From: Cognataquiflexum rubidum
Lineage (GTDB): Bacteria; Bacteroidota; Bacteroidia; Cytophagales; Cyclobacteriaceae
NCBI RefSeq assembly: GCF_022538115.1
Contig: NZ_JAKZAL010000002.1
Span: forward strand, 62,001-126,000
Direction of reading: 5' to 3'
Length of the DNA stretch: 64,000 nucleotides
The translations under genes and the position numbers were made by a program. Under the pieces are notes generated by a model, which was not told where the DNA came from, searched no databases, and saw nothing but the letters and a program-made list of their open reading frames with translations. Below are positions 1 through 10,500 of the stretch, piece by piece (position 1 is the stretch's first letter; each line of letters begins with the position of its first letter).

Positions 1-977
1 CCTCCGATCAATAACTCCACTTCCGAATCTGCTTCCGTGTATCCATCAATGATAAACACATCAAGTTCCTGACGGGGAACTACCGGATTGTTGCTGATCG
101 ATATCCCGGTGAGGGCCAAGCTATTTGTCTGACTGCTGGTATTGATCTGTCCTGCGGTGATTGTGGTGAGCAAAACATTTTTTTCAGGCTTCATGGCACC
201 CGGCAAAACATACCGCCATCTCAGGCCTGAATAATCGATATCGATGTTTTTTCCGTTTTGGTTGCCTGCAATCGCCCCTTCAAAATCCCCTCCGAGCAAT
301 TCCATCCCGGTTCTTAGCTGAAAGGAAGTATTTGTTCCCTGATCGGTTTTGTCAAAATTCAAGACATAGTCCATTAATCCCAAACTTAAAAATTTTCTTT
401 CCCTGTCATAAAGCATGGGGACAGACTCATCCGTCTTGTTGTTGGATTGAAGATTTTTTCTGAGCATCTCTCTTTTCTGCCTTTCCTCCACAGGAAGCGG
501 ATATTGTGCCGTAAAGGAGGCAGATAGATTAAGGATATTCACCGTAAACTGGAGACCAAAAATTCTAAGGTAATAATCAGGGTGGAAATAAAGGTCTGTA
601 TCCCCCAGGAAAAATTTGTCAGCGGGTAAGGTTTCTTCCTTACCGTTGATCATGATTTTATTTTGTATCGGATCTATGGACCAGGGATTTTTTTTGTCAG
701 GAAAAACGCCGCTGAGCCCTTTGCCGGAGCTGAGACGTTCGTTGGGGATATATAACAAACTCAATACTTCACCAACCGGCAAATAGGCCTTATCTCCAAA
801 AAAGAGTGCGTTCAAATATACTTGTCCGGTCGAAGGATGGGAAAGAATAAGCAAAGCTTCTCCATCAGGTTCTTGCTGGGCTTGGATCGGGTTGGAAAAA
901 CCCAATAAAAATAACAGCAATAACACAAGCTTGGTAGGCTTTGAAATCTTCCACAAATATGTTGTGAAGGTTTTCAA
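1..977 (-). CDS. Usher-like outer-membrane protein, N-terminal 325 residues (cut by window edge)
   Basis: This open frame runs from about 977 off the left edge. No ATG is available: a stop lies at 990-992 in frame, then CTT AAA TTC ATT TTG, so TTG at 977 is the most likely start. It gives a signal peptide (hydrophobic stretch KLVLLLLFLLGF, then PIQAQ). The visible part has a plug-like N-domain (YLPVGEVLSLLY), then segments that read like usher beta-barrel and junction sequence (ITAGQINTSSQTNSLALTG, IIDGYTEADSEVELLIGG). It follows a PapD-like chaperone and DUF4402-like small proteins in the same direction, which is what suggests the usher assignment. By family, an usher would be the outer-membrane pore that polymerises subunits delivered by the chaperone. 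The C-terminal half is not visible, so another large outer-membrane protein remains possible. Confidence 0.6.
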   Translation of the reverse strand, partial: MKTFTTYLWKISKPTKLVLLLLFLLGFSNPIQAQQEPDGEALLILSHPSTGQVYLNALFFGDKAYLPVGEVLSLLYIPNERLSSGKGLSGVFPDKKNPWSIDPIQNKIMINGKEETLPADKFFLGDTDLYFHPDYYLRIFGLQFTVNILNLSASFTAQYPLPVEERQKREMLRKNLQSNNKTDESVPMLYDRERKFLSLGLMDYVLNFDKTDQGTNTSFQLRTGMELLGGDFEGAIAGNQNGKNIDIDYSGLRWRYVLPGAMKPEKNVLLTTITAGQINTSSQTNSLALTGISISNNPVVPRQELDVFIIDGYTEADSEVELLIG

Positions 978-1035
978 AATGAATTTAAGTTAAAATGGGG
1001 GTGATTAAACTTAAAGGGTTAATTTCTGATCAAAA

Positions 1036-1857
1036 TCAAAGTACCTGCACTGAGAAGGTTTTTCTCGTAGAGGCAGCCTGTATGAGGTCTGAGGTGGGGA
1101 TATCTGATCTTTCTGTTTTGAATAGTACTTCTAAGGTATATTTACCAGGCTTGGTATCCTCGGGCAAAGGAATTTTGAATGACCTTTTGCCCTCAAAATA
1201 CAGTGCCAATGTCTGTTGCTGTTCTTTGATGATGTTGCCTGAGGCATCTTTGACCACGGCATTGAAGCTTCCAAGATAAGGAGAGTTGCCGGCCACTTTA
1301 AATTCTGAATCGACTACAATAGAGAGGGAATCTACTTTGGTTTCTATTTGGCTGAAATCCAGGCCTGTCGATACCGCCCCTGATTTGTAAAACATGGCGA
1401 TGACCTGTTCAAACTGGAAAGTAACCTGTGTGGCGATTTCAGCGGTATTAGTCTGTCCTACATCTGCTGTCTGTGCATTGGAAAGGACTTTTACACGGGT
1501 AAAATAAGTCCCGGCTGCCTTGGTCCTGTCGGGTTTTACCTGCAGCCTTACGGTCTGCTGCTGTCCCGGAGCGAGGATAAATGATCTGGGGAAGGTTCTG
1601 ACCCTTTCGGTGAGTCCGTATTGACCTTCTTTGATGCTGTCCGTATAGACCATTGACACATTTCCCAATGAATCCGTGGCAGGATAGCCAAACATGAAGC
1701 TGATGTTTACCTCTTGGGGGGTTTCTGACCCATTAGAGACAAAGAGTGTTCCGACGCCATTGGCATCCGTAAATACCGTAGTCGGGGCAAGAGAAACCTG
1801 AGCATTAGCCTCTAAGACTAAAATAAACAGGATTAGAGAGTAGAATAATTTTTTCAT
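1036..1857 (-). CDS. PapD-like periplasmic fimbrial chaperone
   Basis: The open frame extends to 1884, but the signal peptide starts at the internal ATG at 1857 (MKKLFYSLILFILVLEANAQ), leaving a mature protein of about 250 residues, the usual length of a two-domain pilus chaperone. After cleavage, VSLAPTTVFTDANGVGTLFV matches the first strands of the PapD fold. The segment RTFPRSFILAPGQQQTVRLQ resembles the conserved R..P..f.L.PG..Q.vR stretch of the family, and the C-terminal half is a second beta-sandwich. The expected role is to bind and cap subunits in the periplasm. It lies between the last DUF4402-like gene (57 bases upstream) and the usher-like gene (58 bases downstream), as in a chaperone-usher operon. 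The conserved Arg/Lys pair was not verified by alignment. Confidence 0.75.
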   Translation of the reverse strand: MKKLFYSLILFILVLEANAQVSLAPTTVFTDANGVGTLFVSNGSETPQEVNISFMFGYPATDSLGNVSMVYTDSIKEGQYGLTERVRTFPRSFILAPGQQQTVRLQVKPDRTKAAGTYFTRVKVLSNAQTADVGQTNTAEIATQVTFQFEQVIAMFYKSGAVSTGLDFSQIETKVDSLSIVVDSEFKVAGNSPYLGSFNAVVKDASGNIIKEQQQTLALYFEGKRSFKIPLPEDTKPGKYTLEVLFKTERSDIPTSDLIQAASTRKTFSVQVL

Positions 1858-1915
1858 GAGAGTATTGAAAATAACCGGTGGCAATGCTGGATTGCCACCG
1901 GTGGGTTGATAGGAA

Positions 1916-2503
1916 TTAGTTATAAGTAGCAGTAAGCTTTACTGTTCCTGTATAAGTTCCGGAAGCTTGTGCAGCACCTGCTTCCACTTTGGCGCCTACG
2001 AATACTGTAATTCCGTTTCTAGTGCCAATTGGGTTTGTTGGGAATACATTTGGAGCCGATCCTACTCCTTCACCTACAATTGCTTCGAGTCCTGAAAACC
2101 TTACTGCTGTTGAAGCATCACCTGTGCTATATCCAACCATATCAGTACCCTCTTCAGTGAATACGATAGGCAAGTTATTTTCGCCACTGGTTAAATTTGC
2201 GATTGGCGCAAAGGTCAAAGTCACATCCGAACCTGCACCGGCAAACACTTTGAATGTTCCGACTTGAACTCCAGATCCACCGACAGCTTCGTTGGTTCCG
2301 GTTATGCCTCCGGTAATATCCACTTTCTTGAAAGTACCTTTCATAACACCACCAAGCTCTAAATTATCACCTGCTTCTACAGTGATCTGATCAAAAACTT
2401 TAGCGCCAACGGTAATAGTACTGTTTGAAGTCTGTGCATTTGCGGAGAAACCAATTGCTGCGAAAAATGCAACTACGAACGAGATTTTTACTAGATTTTT
2501 CAT
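1916..2503 (-). CDS. DUF4402-type secreted protein, candidate major fimbrial subunit
   Basis: The 195-residue product has a clear signal peptide (MKNLVKISFVVAFFAAIGFS, cleaved after NAQ) and a beta-rich, Gly/Val/Thr-rich body typical of DUF4402 proteins. The N-terminal strand reads TITVGAKVFDQITVEAGDNL and the C-terminal strand GTYTGTVKLTATYN, the place where this family carries its G-x-Y-x-G-T signature. There is only one upstream Met choice. The 5' leader (about 2504-2580) lacks G on the sense strand, which may favour translation. The gene sits directly before the chaperone gene. By analogy with fimbrial operons it may be the main structural subunit, but this is inference; DUF4402 proteins have no firmly established function. 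Confidence 0.7.
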   Translation of the reverse strand: MKNLVKISFVVAFFAAIGFSANAQTSNSTITVGAKVFDQITVEAGDNLELGGVMKGTFKKVDITGGITGTNEAVGGSGVQVGTFKVFAGAGSDVTLTFAPIANLTSGENNLPIVFTEEGTDMVGYSTGDASTAVRFSGLEAIVGEGVGSAPNVFPTNPIGTRNGITVFVGAKVEAGAAQASGTYTGTVKLTATYN

Positions 2504-2578
2504 AATTTTTAATTGTTTAAATTGTTTTGTGTGTTTTTAATTGTTTTTGTTTTGTTTGTTTTTTTATTGTGATTTATT
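2504..2578 (-). promoter_or_regulatory. G-free A/C/T leader before the DUF4402 gene
   Basis: The whole interval between the preceding stop and the ATG at 2503 contains no C on the plus strand, so the transcript leader has no G and is dominated by A with scattered C. Such a leader cannot form strong secondary structure. AT-rich unstructured leaders without a Shine-Dalgarno sequence are common for well-expressed genes in Bacteroidota. No hairpin or -7 box is visible here, so the gene is probably read from upstream. Confidence 0.4.
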
Positions 2579-3028
2579 TTAAGGGTATTCAATTTTAATT
2601 GTAAGGGGCCTGTTATTGGGAATCCCCAGCCAGGCGTGAAGGAAGGAAACCTTCGGGCTGATATTTTTGATCAGCAGATTTCGGTTATCGATGGTCAGCT
2701 GATTTGGTCCAGGGAAAAGTTCCCTTGCTGCCGACAAATCCCAACCGCTCTGATTGATATAAAATCCTTTTGGTGATTGGCCCTGATCGGGATCCTGATT
2801 TTCTATCGAAACCAAAAAACTGAGGTTTTCCATAGATTCCATCGCTATCCATGTGATAGGAACCGGACCTTGTTCGGTATTTCCTGCCATTCCGCCAAAT
2901 ACTCTTTCACGGGGATCTTCAGAAAATACCATTCCTGCAGGTATGTTGATCCTGATGTTCAGGAATTGGGCCTGTGATGTCGAGCTGCTTCCAAAAGCCA
3001 GGACAATAAGGAGAATGAATAATTTCAT
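2579..3028 (-). CDS. Small secreted beta-rich protein, candidate minor fimbrial subunit
   Basis: I chose the ATG at 3028 because it begins a standard signal peptide (MKLFILLIVLAFGSSSTSQA, cut before QFLN); upstream Mets at 3040 and 3058 would add a polar extension and overlap the preceding gene. The mature part is about 130 residues. It opens with LNIRINIPAGMVFS and ends with a strand, LTIKIEYP, which fits an Ig-like subunit ending on a beta strand. It does not show a full DUF4402 signature. It lies one base downstream of the stop of the 213-residue gene, so the two are probably translationally coupled. Membership of the fimbrial locus is inferred from position and secretion signal. Confidence 0.6.
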   Translation of the reverse strand: MKLFILLIVLAFGSSSTSQAQFLNIRINIPAGMVFSEDPRERVFGGMAGNTEQGPVPITWIAMESMENLSFLVSIENQDPDQGQSPKGFYINQSGWDLSAARELFPGPNQLTIDNRNLLIKNISPKVSFLHAWLGIPNNRPLTIKIEYP

Positions 3029-3029
3029 A

Positions 3030-3671
3030 TTAGTTGTCATAATTTGCGAAATAAACATTCAATAAAACCTCTCCGGTATATTCTCCTGCAGCCACATCAC
3101 CCACTGGACCAAAAGACCCATAGATGTATAGGTAAGCAGCACCCTTTGGTTTGACGTAATTTTCAAAATCAGGTGTAATCGGAACCGGTGGCGTACTTCC
3201 AAGTCTTCGGTTGACTGGAAATGTCACGTTGTTGAATCCTTCGGGGATTTCGACTACATTCTGTTTTCCGATAAATTCATTTTGGGCCTCCTGATTGTTG
3301 TAAGCCATTCTGAACGATACCGGGATTGCTCCTTTGTTCGGATCTCCTTCCTTGTACAAATGGGTAGGGGAGTTCAATTCTACCGTCAAGTCATATCCAA
3401 GCGGCGCCTCGATTTTGAATACCATGGCTTGCTCATCGAGGAGTCCGATGTCAATTTTTTCAGACCCTGCTACTATCACAGGTCTTTTTGAATTGAAAGA
3501 GATTTTTGGATTGACACCTTTCATAGAAGTCAGGATTATGTCCTCGCTTCCTGTCCAGGTACTGAAGCTGATTCTCTGTGCAGAAGCCCGATCTATAGCG
3601 CCACAGATTATCATAATGCACAGTGTCATTATTTTCATCATGGAGGCTATATTTTGTTTTTCTGTGGTCAT
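3030..3671 (-). CDS. Secreted protein of the fimbrial-like operon, candidate subunit or tip protein
   Basis: The 213-residue product carries a signal peptide whose hydrophobic core is KIMTLCIMIICGAI, ending DRASAQ. ATG 3671 is the first Met; 3641 is an alternative that would shorten the N-region. The mature sequence is beta-rich (RISFSTWTGSEDIILTSMKG) and ends GEYTGEVLLNVYFANYDN, close to the DUF4402 terminal strand pattern, so it is probably a divergent member. It is the first gene after a 372-base gap holding a candidate promoter, and it is followed at once by the 159-residue gene. Being larger than its neighbours, it could be a tip or adaptor subunit; that is a guess from size and position only. 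Confidence 0.6.
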   Translation of the reverse strand: MTTEKQNIASMMKIMTLCIMIICGAIDRASAQRISFSTWTGSEDIILTSMKGVNPKISFNSKRPVIVAGSEKIDIGLLDEQAMVFKIEAPLGYDLTVELNSPTHLYKEGDPNKGAIPVSFRMAYNNQEAQNEFIGKQNVVEIPEGFNNVTFPVNRRLGSTPPVPITPDFENYVKPKGAAYLYIYGSFGPVGDVAAGEYTGEVLLNVYFANYDN

Positions 3672-4043
3672 GGGTTCTTTAATTTTTCGATCTCTTCCTG
3701 AGATTGGTCCTTTTAATTTCTGCTATATCTGAGTTTGCGCTGGCGCTTGTGTGCAGAAAAGATTTGAAAAGCTACTTTAGATTCTGATACTTTGCGAGAT
3801 GTTATAGAATGTTGTGAAATACAAAATTTGTTATTCAAAAGTATCTCTGATTTGTTTGAAATACAAATTAATATTTTGAAAATGCATTTAAATGTATATG
3901 AAATGCTTTTTTAAGTTGTATTTACTATTTCTCTATGATTTTATGGATATCAGCTGCCTATTTTCCATTTTCTGATAAAAGGTTTGTTTAATAATCAGCC
4001 TTTTTTGACCTGCATGAGTCCTTTACGAATTCCTTTTGCTTTT
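3672..4043. other. 372-base AT-rich gap inside the fimbrial-like locus
   Basis: No gene is supported here. The stretch is AT-rich and holds a good match to the Bacteroidota promoter consensus at 3836-3867 on the minus strand. It separates the adhesin/166-residue pair from the downstream subunit, chaperone and usher genes, so the locus may consist of two transcription units. I see no strong terminator hairpin. Confidence 0.5.
3836..3867 (-). promoter_or_regulatory. Candidate -33/-7 promoter for the subunit-chaperone-usher genes
   Basis: On the minus strand TACTTTTG (3843 to 3836) matches the Bacteroidota -7 box TAnnTTTG exactly, and TTTG (3867 to 3864) lies 20 bases upstream, the expected spacing of the -33 box. 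Transcription would start about 160 bases before the 213-residue gene. In AT-rich DNA such a match can arise by chance. Confidence 0.4.
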
Positions 4044-4544
4044 TTAGATATATTCGAACTCCAATACAAATTCGGATAAGTATAATCCCGGAGTAGCCTC
4101 ACTGACATCCAACTCGGCACCCAGCCATACAAAAATGACTCCATTTGAACTCAGCGTAACCACCGCTTCCCCTGGCGTGAGCAAAAAGCTTATTGCCTGA
4201 TTATCTTCATATCCGGCACTCAGGGAATATTCTGCGAAGATTTTCCCCAGTCCCTCGTTTTGTTCTTCCAGCATTTCAGTTCTCAGGTAGTTGATTTTTA
4301 TTTCTGTTCCCGGACTTCCGACGATTTTGAACAAGCCCGCATAGCCTGAGGAAATTGGGGACACGGATATTTTTTGTTCCACGATAGGGGGACTTATAAG
4401 GTCTAGATTCCTTATCGAAATCATCTCAAGGTTGTCCATTACTGTAGCAGTGGCTCTGATTGACACATTTGTTGATTGTGCTTGACTGTGCAGGATGGCA
4501 AATGGACCAAGGATAAATAGAATCAAAAGGGTTATTTTTCTCAT
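4044..4544 (-). CDS. DUF4402-like secreted protein paired with the giant adhesin
   Basis: The 166-residue product has a signal peptide (MRKITLLILFILGPFAILHS, then QAQ) and a mature body that starts TNVSIRATATVMDNLEMISI, close to the DUF4402 opening strand, and ends LYLSEFVLEFEYI. The middle part NGVIFVWLGAELDVSEATPG is also typical of these Ig-like proteins. Only three bases separate its ATG from the stop of the 2557-residue adhesin, so the two are almost certainly cotranscribed. It may be a subunit that links the adhesin to the fimbrial machinery; this is inference from gene order. Confidence 0.6.
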   Translation of the reverse strand: MRKITLLILFILGPFAILHSQAQSTNVSIRATATVMDNLEMISIRNLDLISPPIVEQKISVSPISSGYAGLFKIVGSPGTEIKINYLRTEMLEEQNEGLGKIFAEYSLSAGYEDNQAISFLLTPGEAVVTLSSNGVIFVWLGAELDVSEATPGLYLSEFVLEFEYI

Positions 4545-4547
4545 GGG

Positions 4548-7500
4548 TTATTTCTTTAAGAGTTTTTGGGTAAGTACATTTTCACCTGTAATCACCTGAA
4601 GGATATAAATTCCTGCATGCAATCTGTTGCCTGCCGGTGCCCAATCCAATTCATGGATGCCTGATAGATACTCAGCAGCATCAAATTGTCCCACCGTCAC
4701 GCCATTGGTATCGAAGATTTTGATTTCTGCTTTTGCAGTCACAGGTAGATAGAACCTGATGCGGGTCTGGTCTACGAATGGATTGGGATAGGGTGCGTAT
4801 AGTTTTGGTAATTCGGGACGATATTCAGGTTCTGTACCTTTACCCTGATACCCGATCACGATGGTAAATGGCCGCTTCGGGCTTTCAGGATTGACCCTGG
4901 CATTTGGATTTCCGGATTCAAAAGGACTGGAGAATACCACCGCTTGAGGGCTTTTCATTCCTTGGCCATCGATGCGCAGGTTTGGATTGGATGATGTAGG
5001 TGCTTCAAAATTGAAGCTGTATTCTAACACCTTTGTCATGTCGATGGCTTTTTCAGAAATGTGGTCCATCAGGACGACTTTCCGGTTGGATGGCCATTCT
5101 GCCGGCAGTTCCCATGTCAGCAAATAATCATCCCCAAAAGGTTTTCCTTCCCAAGCTGCTGCAAGATTGAGAGGGATGGATTTTTCTTCCGTCTCTTCCG
5201 GCAGGTTCAGGTGATTGATTGCCAATGGGGTATTTTCTTTTGGAGAGCCATAGGAATATAGCAAAAGCCAGTTATTGCCCAATGATTCCAATTGGTAGGC
5301 ATCCCATTCGTCTTTTTCATCTTTTCCTTCGGCACTGAATCTCAGGATGGATTCAGCCTCCATCTTGGCACTTGAAACATTAAGTTTGATTTTTAGGGCT
5401 TCGGTTTTGGGACTTTCCTCAAGGACTCTTCCAAAAAACGAACTTGTCGCAAAGGACTTGGCCTCGTTGTTCATGGTCAGGACAGGATCCGGGGCATTTG
5501 CCTTTATCCAGAATGCCTGGAAGGGGGCAATAAGATTGGTAGGGTCAGATCCTTGAAAGAGCTCAAAGCCTCCGTTGCCGTTGTTCCTATTTTGATTCCA
5601 TATGTAAATGGTCTGATCGATGTTGGTTTTTTGCCAACCTGCAGCTTTATGAAAATCTATGTAGCTGGCGGTAGGATTGGAGATGAGGTTAAATCCGGCG
5701 TCGGTAATGGAAACCTCAGTAAAGTTGTTGTTCTGTGATGTTATTTGGTTATTTCTTTGGGTATAAGAAATGTCAAAGGTGAATCCCCCTGAGTTCAGGT
5801 TCAATTCTTGGCCTGTGGTCGCTACGGTCAATGGCAGTACATCCGAATAGGATTCTGAACTCCCTCCGGGAAGTTTTGCACCGCCAAAGACAAATACATA
5901 ATGTCCTTTGCCCGAGTTTACTTGTTGGCTGATATTGACCGGCTGTCTCCAACCTTGTGCTGTGGTACCTGCGTCGGTTTCATCCCACCAAAGTACATTG
6001 GGCTGCAGGTTTGGTCGGGTCGAGCCCGGAAATCCCTGGCTTTCTATTTCTCCAAGAAAATCCTGGTAGGTTGTTTCCCTGACAGGAGCGCCCATCATCC
6101 TCCAGCCCCGGGTTCCCGTGAGGTTTTGACGAACCTCCAATCGAGGTGTGCTGATGCCAAGGTTAAAGTATTTGGCTTCGGGTTGAAGGATGATTTTTGA
6201 ATTATTATTGGTTCTGATATTAGAAAGAAGATCAGCTTGAAGGGTTTTTCCTTCCTTGACAAGTACACTTGAGGAACCATTAAGCTCCAGATCCAAGTCC
6301 ACGGTAAGTGTCTCATCAAGTTCCAGAGTACCGGTGTTTACCTTCAGATCTACAGCCAACTTCAAAGGCCTGTCCAAGGTGACTGTGGTTGGATTATTTA
6401 TCACCAAGCCATTGACTACCGCCGGCAGCCCGTTTCCTATCACCTGTGGGGCGGTTCCGTTGTAGATGTATTCGGCTTCTTCACTGAAAGTCCGTGTGCC
6501 TGTATTCTGTATTGCCCCGCCCGCAGTGCTGGTGGCTTTTACTCCTTCCGGATGGGCGATGGCAAGGGTGGAACCTTTGTTGATAGCCACAGTACCTGCA
6601 CCCAAGACCAGACCATTGGAAGGAAGGGTGAGGATGCCTTCATTACCGATGCTTAGCGTGGAGCCTGAATTCAATGTGAGGTTTTTGCCAGAGGCCAACA
6701 CCAGTTCACCATCTGAAACCACGGTGATTGAACCTGAGACGGAAAGGTCATTTGAAACCGTTACTTTGATGTTTTCGGCTGAAATCACCGCATTGGAATT
6801 TGCTGCCGGTTTGGAGTTGATCTTTGCAAACTGCCCATTAGAAAACTGCTGCTCCCAAGTATTTTCATCCTCCCAGTTACCGGAAGTCGCTGCGCGGAAT
6901 TGATTGACAGGCTGGGGATAAGTGATGTTGATTTTTCCCAGGCCTCCGGCGCCGCCTGAACGGTTATTGTTATCGTCATCCCTACCACCTCCTCCGCCCC
7001 CACCAGGAGCAGATCCAGAATTTCCGGTTCCCGCGGTTGTTCTTGCAGCACCCCCTGCACCTCCATTTGCTCCATTTCCACCTGCACCAGTGCTACCTCC
7101 AGAACCCGAACCATTTAAACCATTTCCTCCTGCGGTTCTCGTATCGCCTATTGATTCATCGATGCTTCCTGCTGATCCACCCTTCGGAGCACTATTTCCA
7201 GATGTCCGGCTTTGTCCTCCAATTCCTCCTTTTGCTCGAACTAGGTCTGAAGTATTAAAGGAAACACGAGAATCTCCTCCATTGCCACCATTCGCAGAAG
7301 AAGAACCGGCTGTACCTCCTGTACCGATCGAGATATTTAACACCTGATTTGGTGAAACTTTCAAAACACTCTTGGCATATGCACCCCCACCACCACCGGC
7401 ACCGACTCTATTACTTCCTTCGCTGACTCCGCCACCGCCACCACCTGCGCCCCATGCCTCTACGGTAATCTCGGTCACTCCCGGAGGAACGGTCCAAGTA

Positions 7501-10500
7501 TTGGTTGGAAAAACGCTTATCTGTAAATTCTCACTTCCCAAAGCCGTAAATGTCAATGTAGAAAAACCCGATGTACTTGCTGTAAGGGTGTTTTGACCTG
7601 TTGCAGATCCCAAAGTCCAAGATAACAATGAAGCAATCCCTTCCTCGTTGGTAAGTACTGCAGTAGTCGGCTCAATGCTGCTACCTAAGGATGTCACTGC
7701 AAAGCTCACTGATACACCCGAAATCGGATTTCCAAAAATATCCTGAACACGTACGGCAGGGGCAATATCCACCGCTGTACCCACCTGTGTTGCTTGCTGA
7801 TCACCGGCATACTTGGTAAAGAGGGATGCTGGTGCAGGCGTAATGGTAAAGGTAGAAGTAGTTGCAGAGGTCAATCCCTCTGATTCGGCAAGGATTACCT
7901 TATCGGAACCTACGAGATCAATATTCAACCCGCTAAAGGTGGCTACCCCGTTGACGGCATTCAAGGTTATGTTTCCGCGTAGTTCGCCCAAACCCCCGAT
8001 TAGACTCAAGGTTACAACCTTAGTGGCAGTTGAGACAAGATTGCCTTCTGCATCCCGGATCTGTACGATAGGTTGGGTTGCAAATGCCTGTCCCGCGACT
8101 GTATTGCTGCCGGATGGATTCTGAACAAATATCAATTGTGTAGGGATCACGTCTACAGTCAGGATCGCAGGAGAAGTACCGAAGAGGCCTTCTGAACCAG
8201 AAGCTGTGATATTGGTACTTACACCTACAGAGGAGGAAGTAGTAAATTGCACCGTCGCAATCCCTTGCGTATTGGTCGTGGAAGTAGCTGAAGAGAAGCT
8301 GCCGGTAGTTCCAATTAACTCAGACCAAGTAAGGACCCGTCCTGATTCCGCTACTGCATTTCCATTTTTATCCGCCAATTGGGCAGAGATAGAAATTATA
8401 CTTCCTGCCCTGGGATTAATGGTACTTGATGTTACTATGTATTGTGAAGGATTGGATCGAATTTCAAATGGAATGCCTGCTGTAAAATCAATGGTATAAT
8501 TTCCACTGGTCTCGTTTAAAGTCCCCAATGTAATCGGGTAGAAACCCGCAGCTTCTCCCTCATTACGTGACAGTTTTCCTGTCAGCAATGAGTTGGTATC
8601 AGAGAATTCAAAACCCGAAGTCTGGAAAGTCAATGTTTCAGGATCGGATTCTCCTACAATTTTAAACTGCCCTGAGTCAGGAGTAATGCTCAAAGTTTTT
8701 GGAGTAATGCTGAAATCAGCAGAAGTAAACTCAATAATATAATCAGAGGCAGCCAAATTTCCCTGTGATATTGCATAGGTTCCCACATTTTGACCGGCTG
8801 TTCTGGAGAGTGAACCTGTCAGGATGCTTTCATTATCAGCGTCTTGGAAACCTGTAACTGTATAGGTGAGGTCAGGATCGGCCTGCCCGTAAACCTTGGA
8901 TAGGGGATTGGCCACAACGGTAAGGACTTTCCTTTTGCCTTTGATGGCAATCGTAAACGAGGTAGGGTTTGCACCCCCTGAAGAAAAAGATGAAGGATCC
9001 TCTGAACTTGCTGAAGAAAACTTTTGTACTAGGCCCACCTCGAAGTATCTATTACTTTCATTAGAAGTATTTTCTGCAACGATCAGATTTGAAAATCCCG
9101 AAGGAATACCGGAAATAGATTGATCGGATTCCCTGAAAGTCAAACCTGCTAAAAAGAGGGCAGGTGATTCACCCCATCCGGGATTTAGATTAGGTGGATT
9201 TGTTCCACTGCTTGTTACAGCTACTTGTGGTGTATTCTCCCAATTTGAAATTCTGTAGGAAACCACAGCGATTCTTGATGATCCAGATAATCCAATAGAA
9301 AAATTTTCAGAGGATCCTTGGGCTGTTTTGTAATAGACATAAGTTCGGCCACTATTATTTGCATCTACCAAATTATTCCAACCTGAAGGTCCTGATGTCA
9401 CCGTTCTACTGTCCCGGATCCTGAATGTTACCAAGATCAAATCCCCTGTTTGGATGCCTGTTGGCAATGAAATAGTATGAGAAGAAGTTTCAGAGTTGTT
9501 TACGTGGGTCCGTGTTCCTTCAATTACAGGCATTGATGGATCGATTTTTATTTCAAACTGGACCCCTGCTGTAAATTCAAGCGAATAATTTCCGCTGGTT
9601 TCGGTTAGACTACCTAAAGTGATGGGATAGTTGCCTAGAGTTTCTCCAGCAGTTCTCGATAATGTGCCTCCCAGGAGCGAAGAGTTATTCGGAGCAATCC
9701 ATCCTGTAGATTGGAAAGATAAAACCGGATCAACTTCCCCAATGAATTTCGATTGTCCGGCATCAGGAGTAATGGTTACTGTTGCTCTGTTGATCGTAAA
9801 TGCAAACGGTAAAGAATTGGCACTACCGAAATTGGAATCTGCTACAACTGAAGCGACTACCTGATAGGAACCTGCATTGGTTGGTGGGGTAGCCGAATTG
9901 TAAACAGTGCTACCTGTTCCTGAATAAAGAATAGTTTTAGCTCCTGAAGATCCTGTAAACGTAAAATCATTGATTCCGGGGCCTTGTGCTGTGCCGGTAA
10001 AGGTGTAAGAATCTGATGTTCCGGATTTAATGGTAACCGTAGATCCAGGCTTAATTTCAAACTGGACCCCTTCAGTCAATGCAAGCAGATAATTTCCGCT
10101 GGTTTCAGTTAGATTGCCTAAAGTGATGGGGTAGAAACCGGCAGCTTCTCCGGCAGCTCTGGACAGTGCACCTTGTAGTAAAGTGGCATTATCCAAGCCT
10201 AACCAACCTGAAGATTGAAAGGTAAGTACTGGATCTGGGCCACCAATAAATTTCGATTGTCCGGCGTCAGGAGTAATGGTTACTGTTGCTCTGGTGATCG
10301 TAAATGCAAACGGTAAAGAATTGGCACTACCGAAGTTGGAATCTGCAGCGACAGAGGCGATTACCTGGTAGGTGCCTGCATTGGTTGGGGGGGTAGCTGA
10401 ATTGTAAGTCGTCGGCGATACTCCTGTATAAAGAACAGACTTAGTCCCTGCGGAACCCGTAAAGTCAAAATCGCTAACTCCAGGACCCTGAGCGGATCCG

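Noticed and set aside
995-1279. 94-codon plus-strand frame opposite the chaperone gene
   Set aside because: It is the complement of the well-supported chaperone gene and shows no independent protein pattern.
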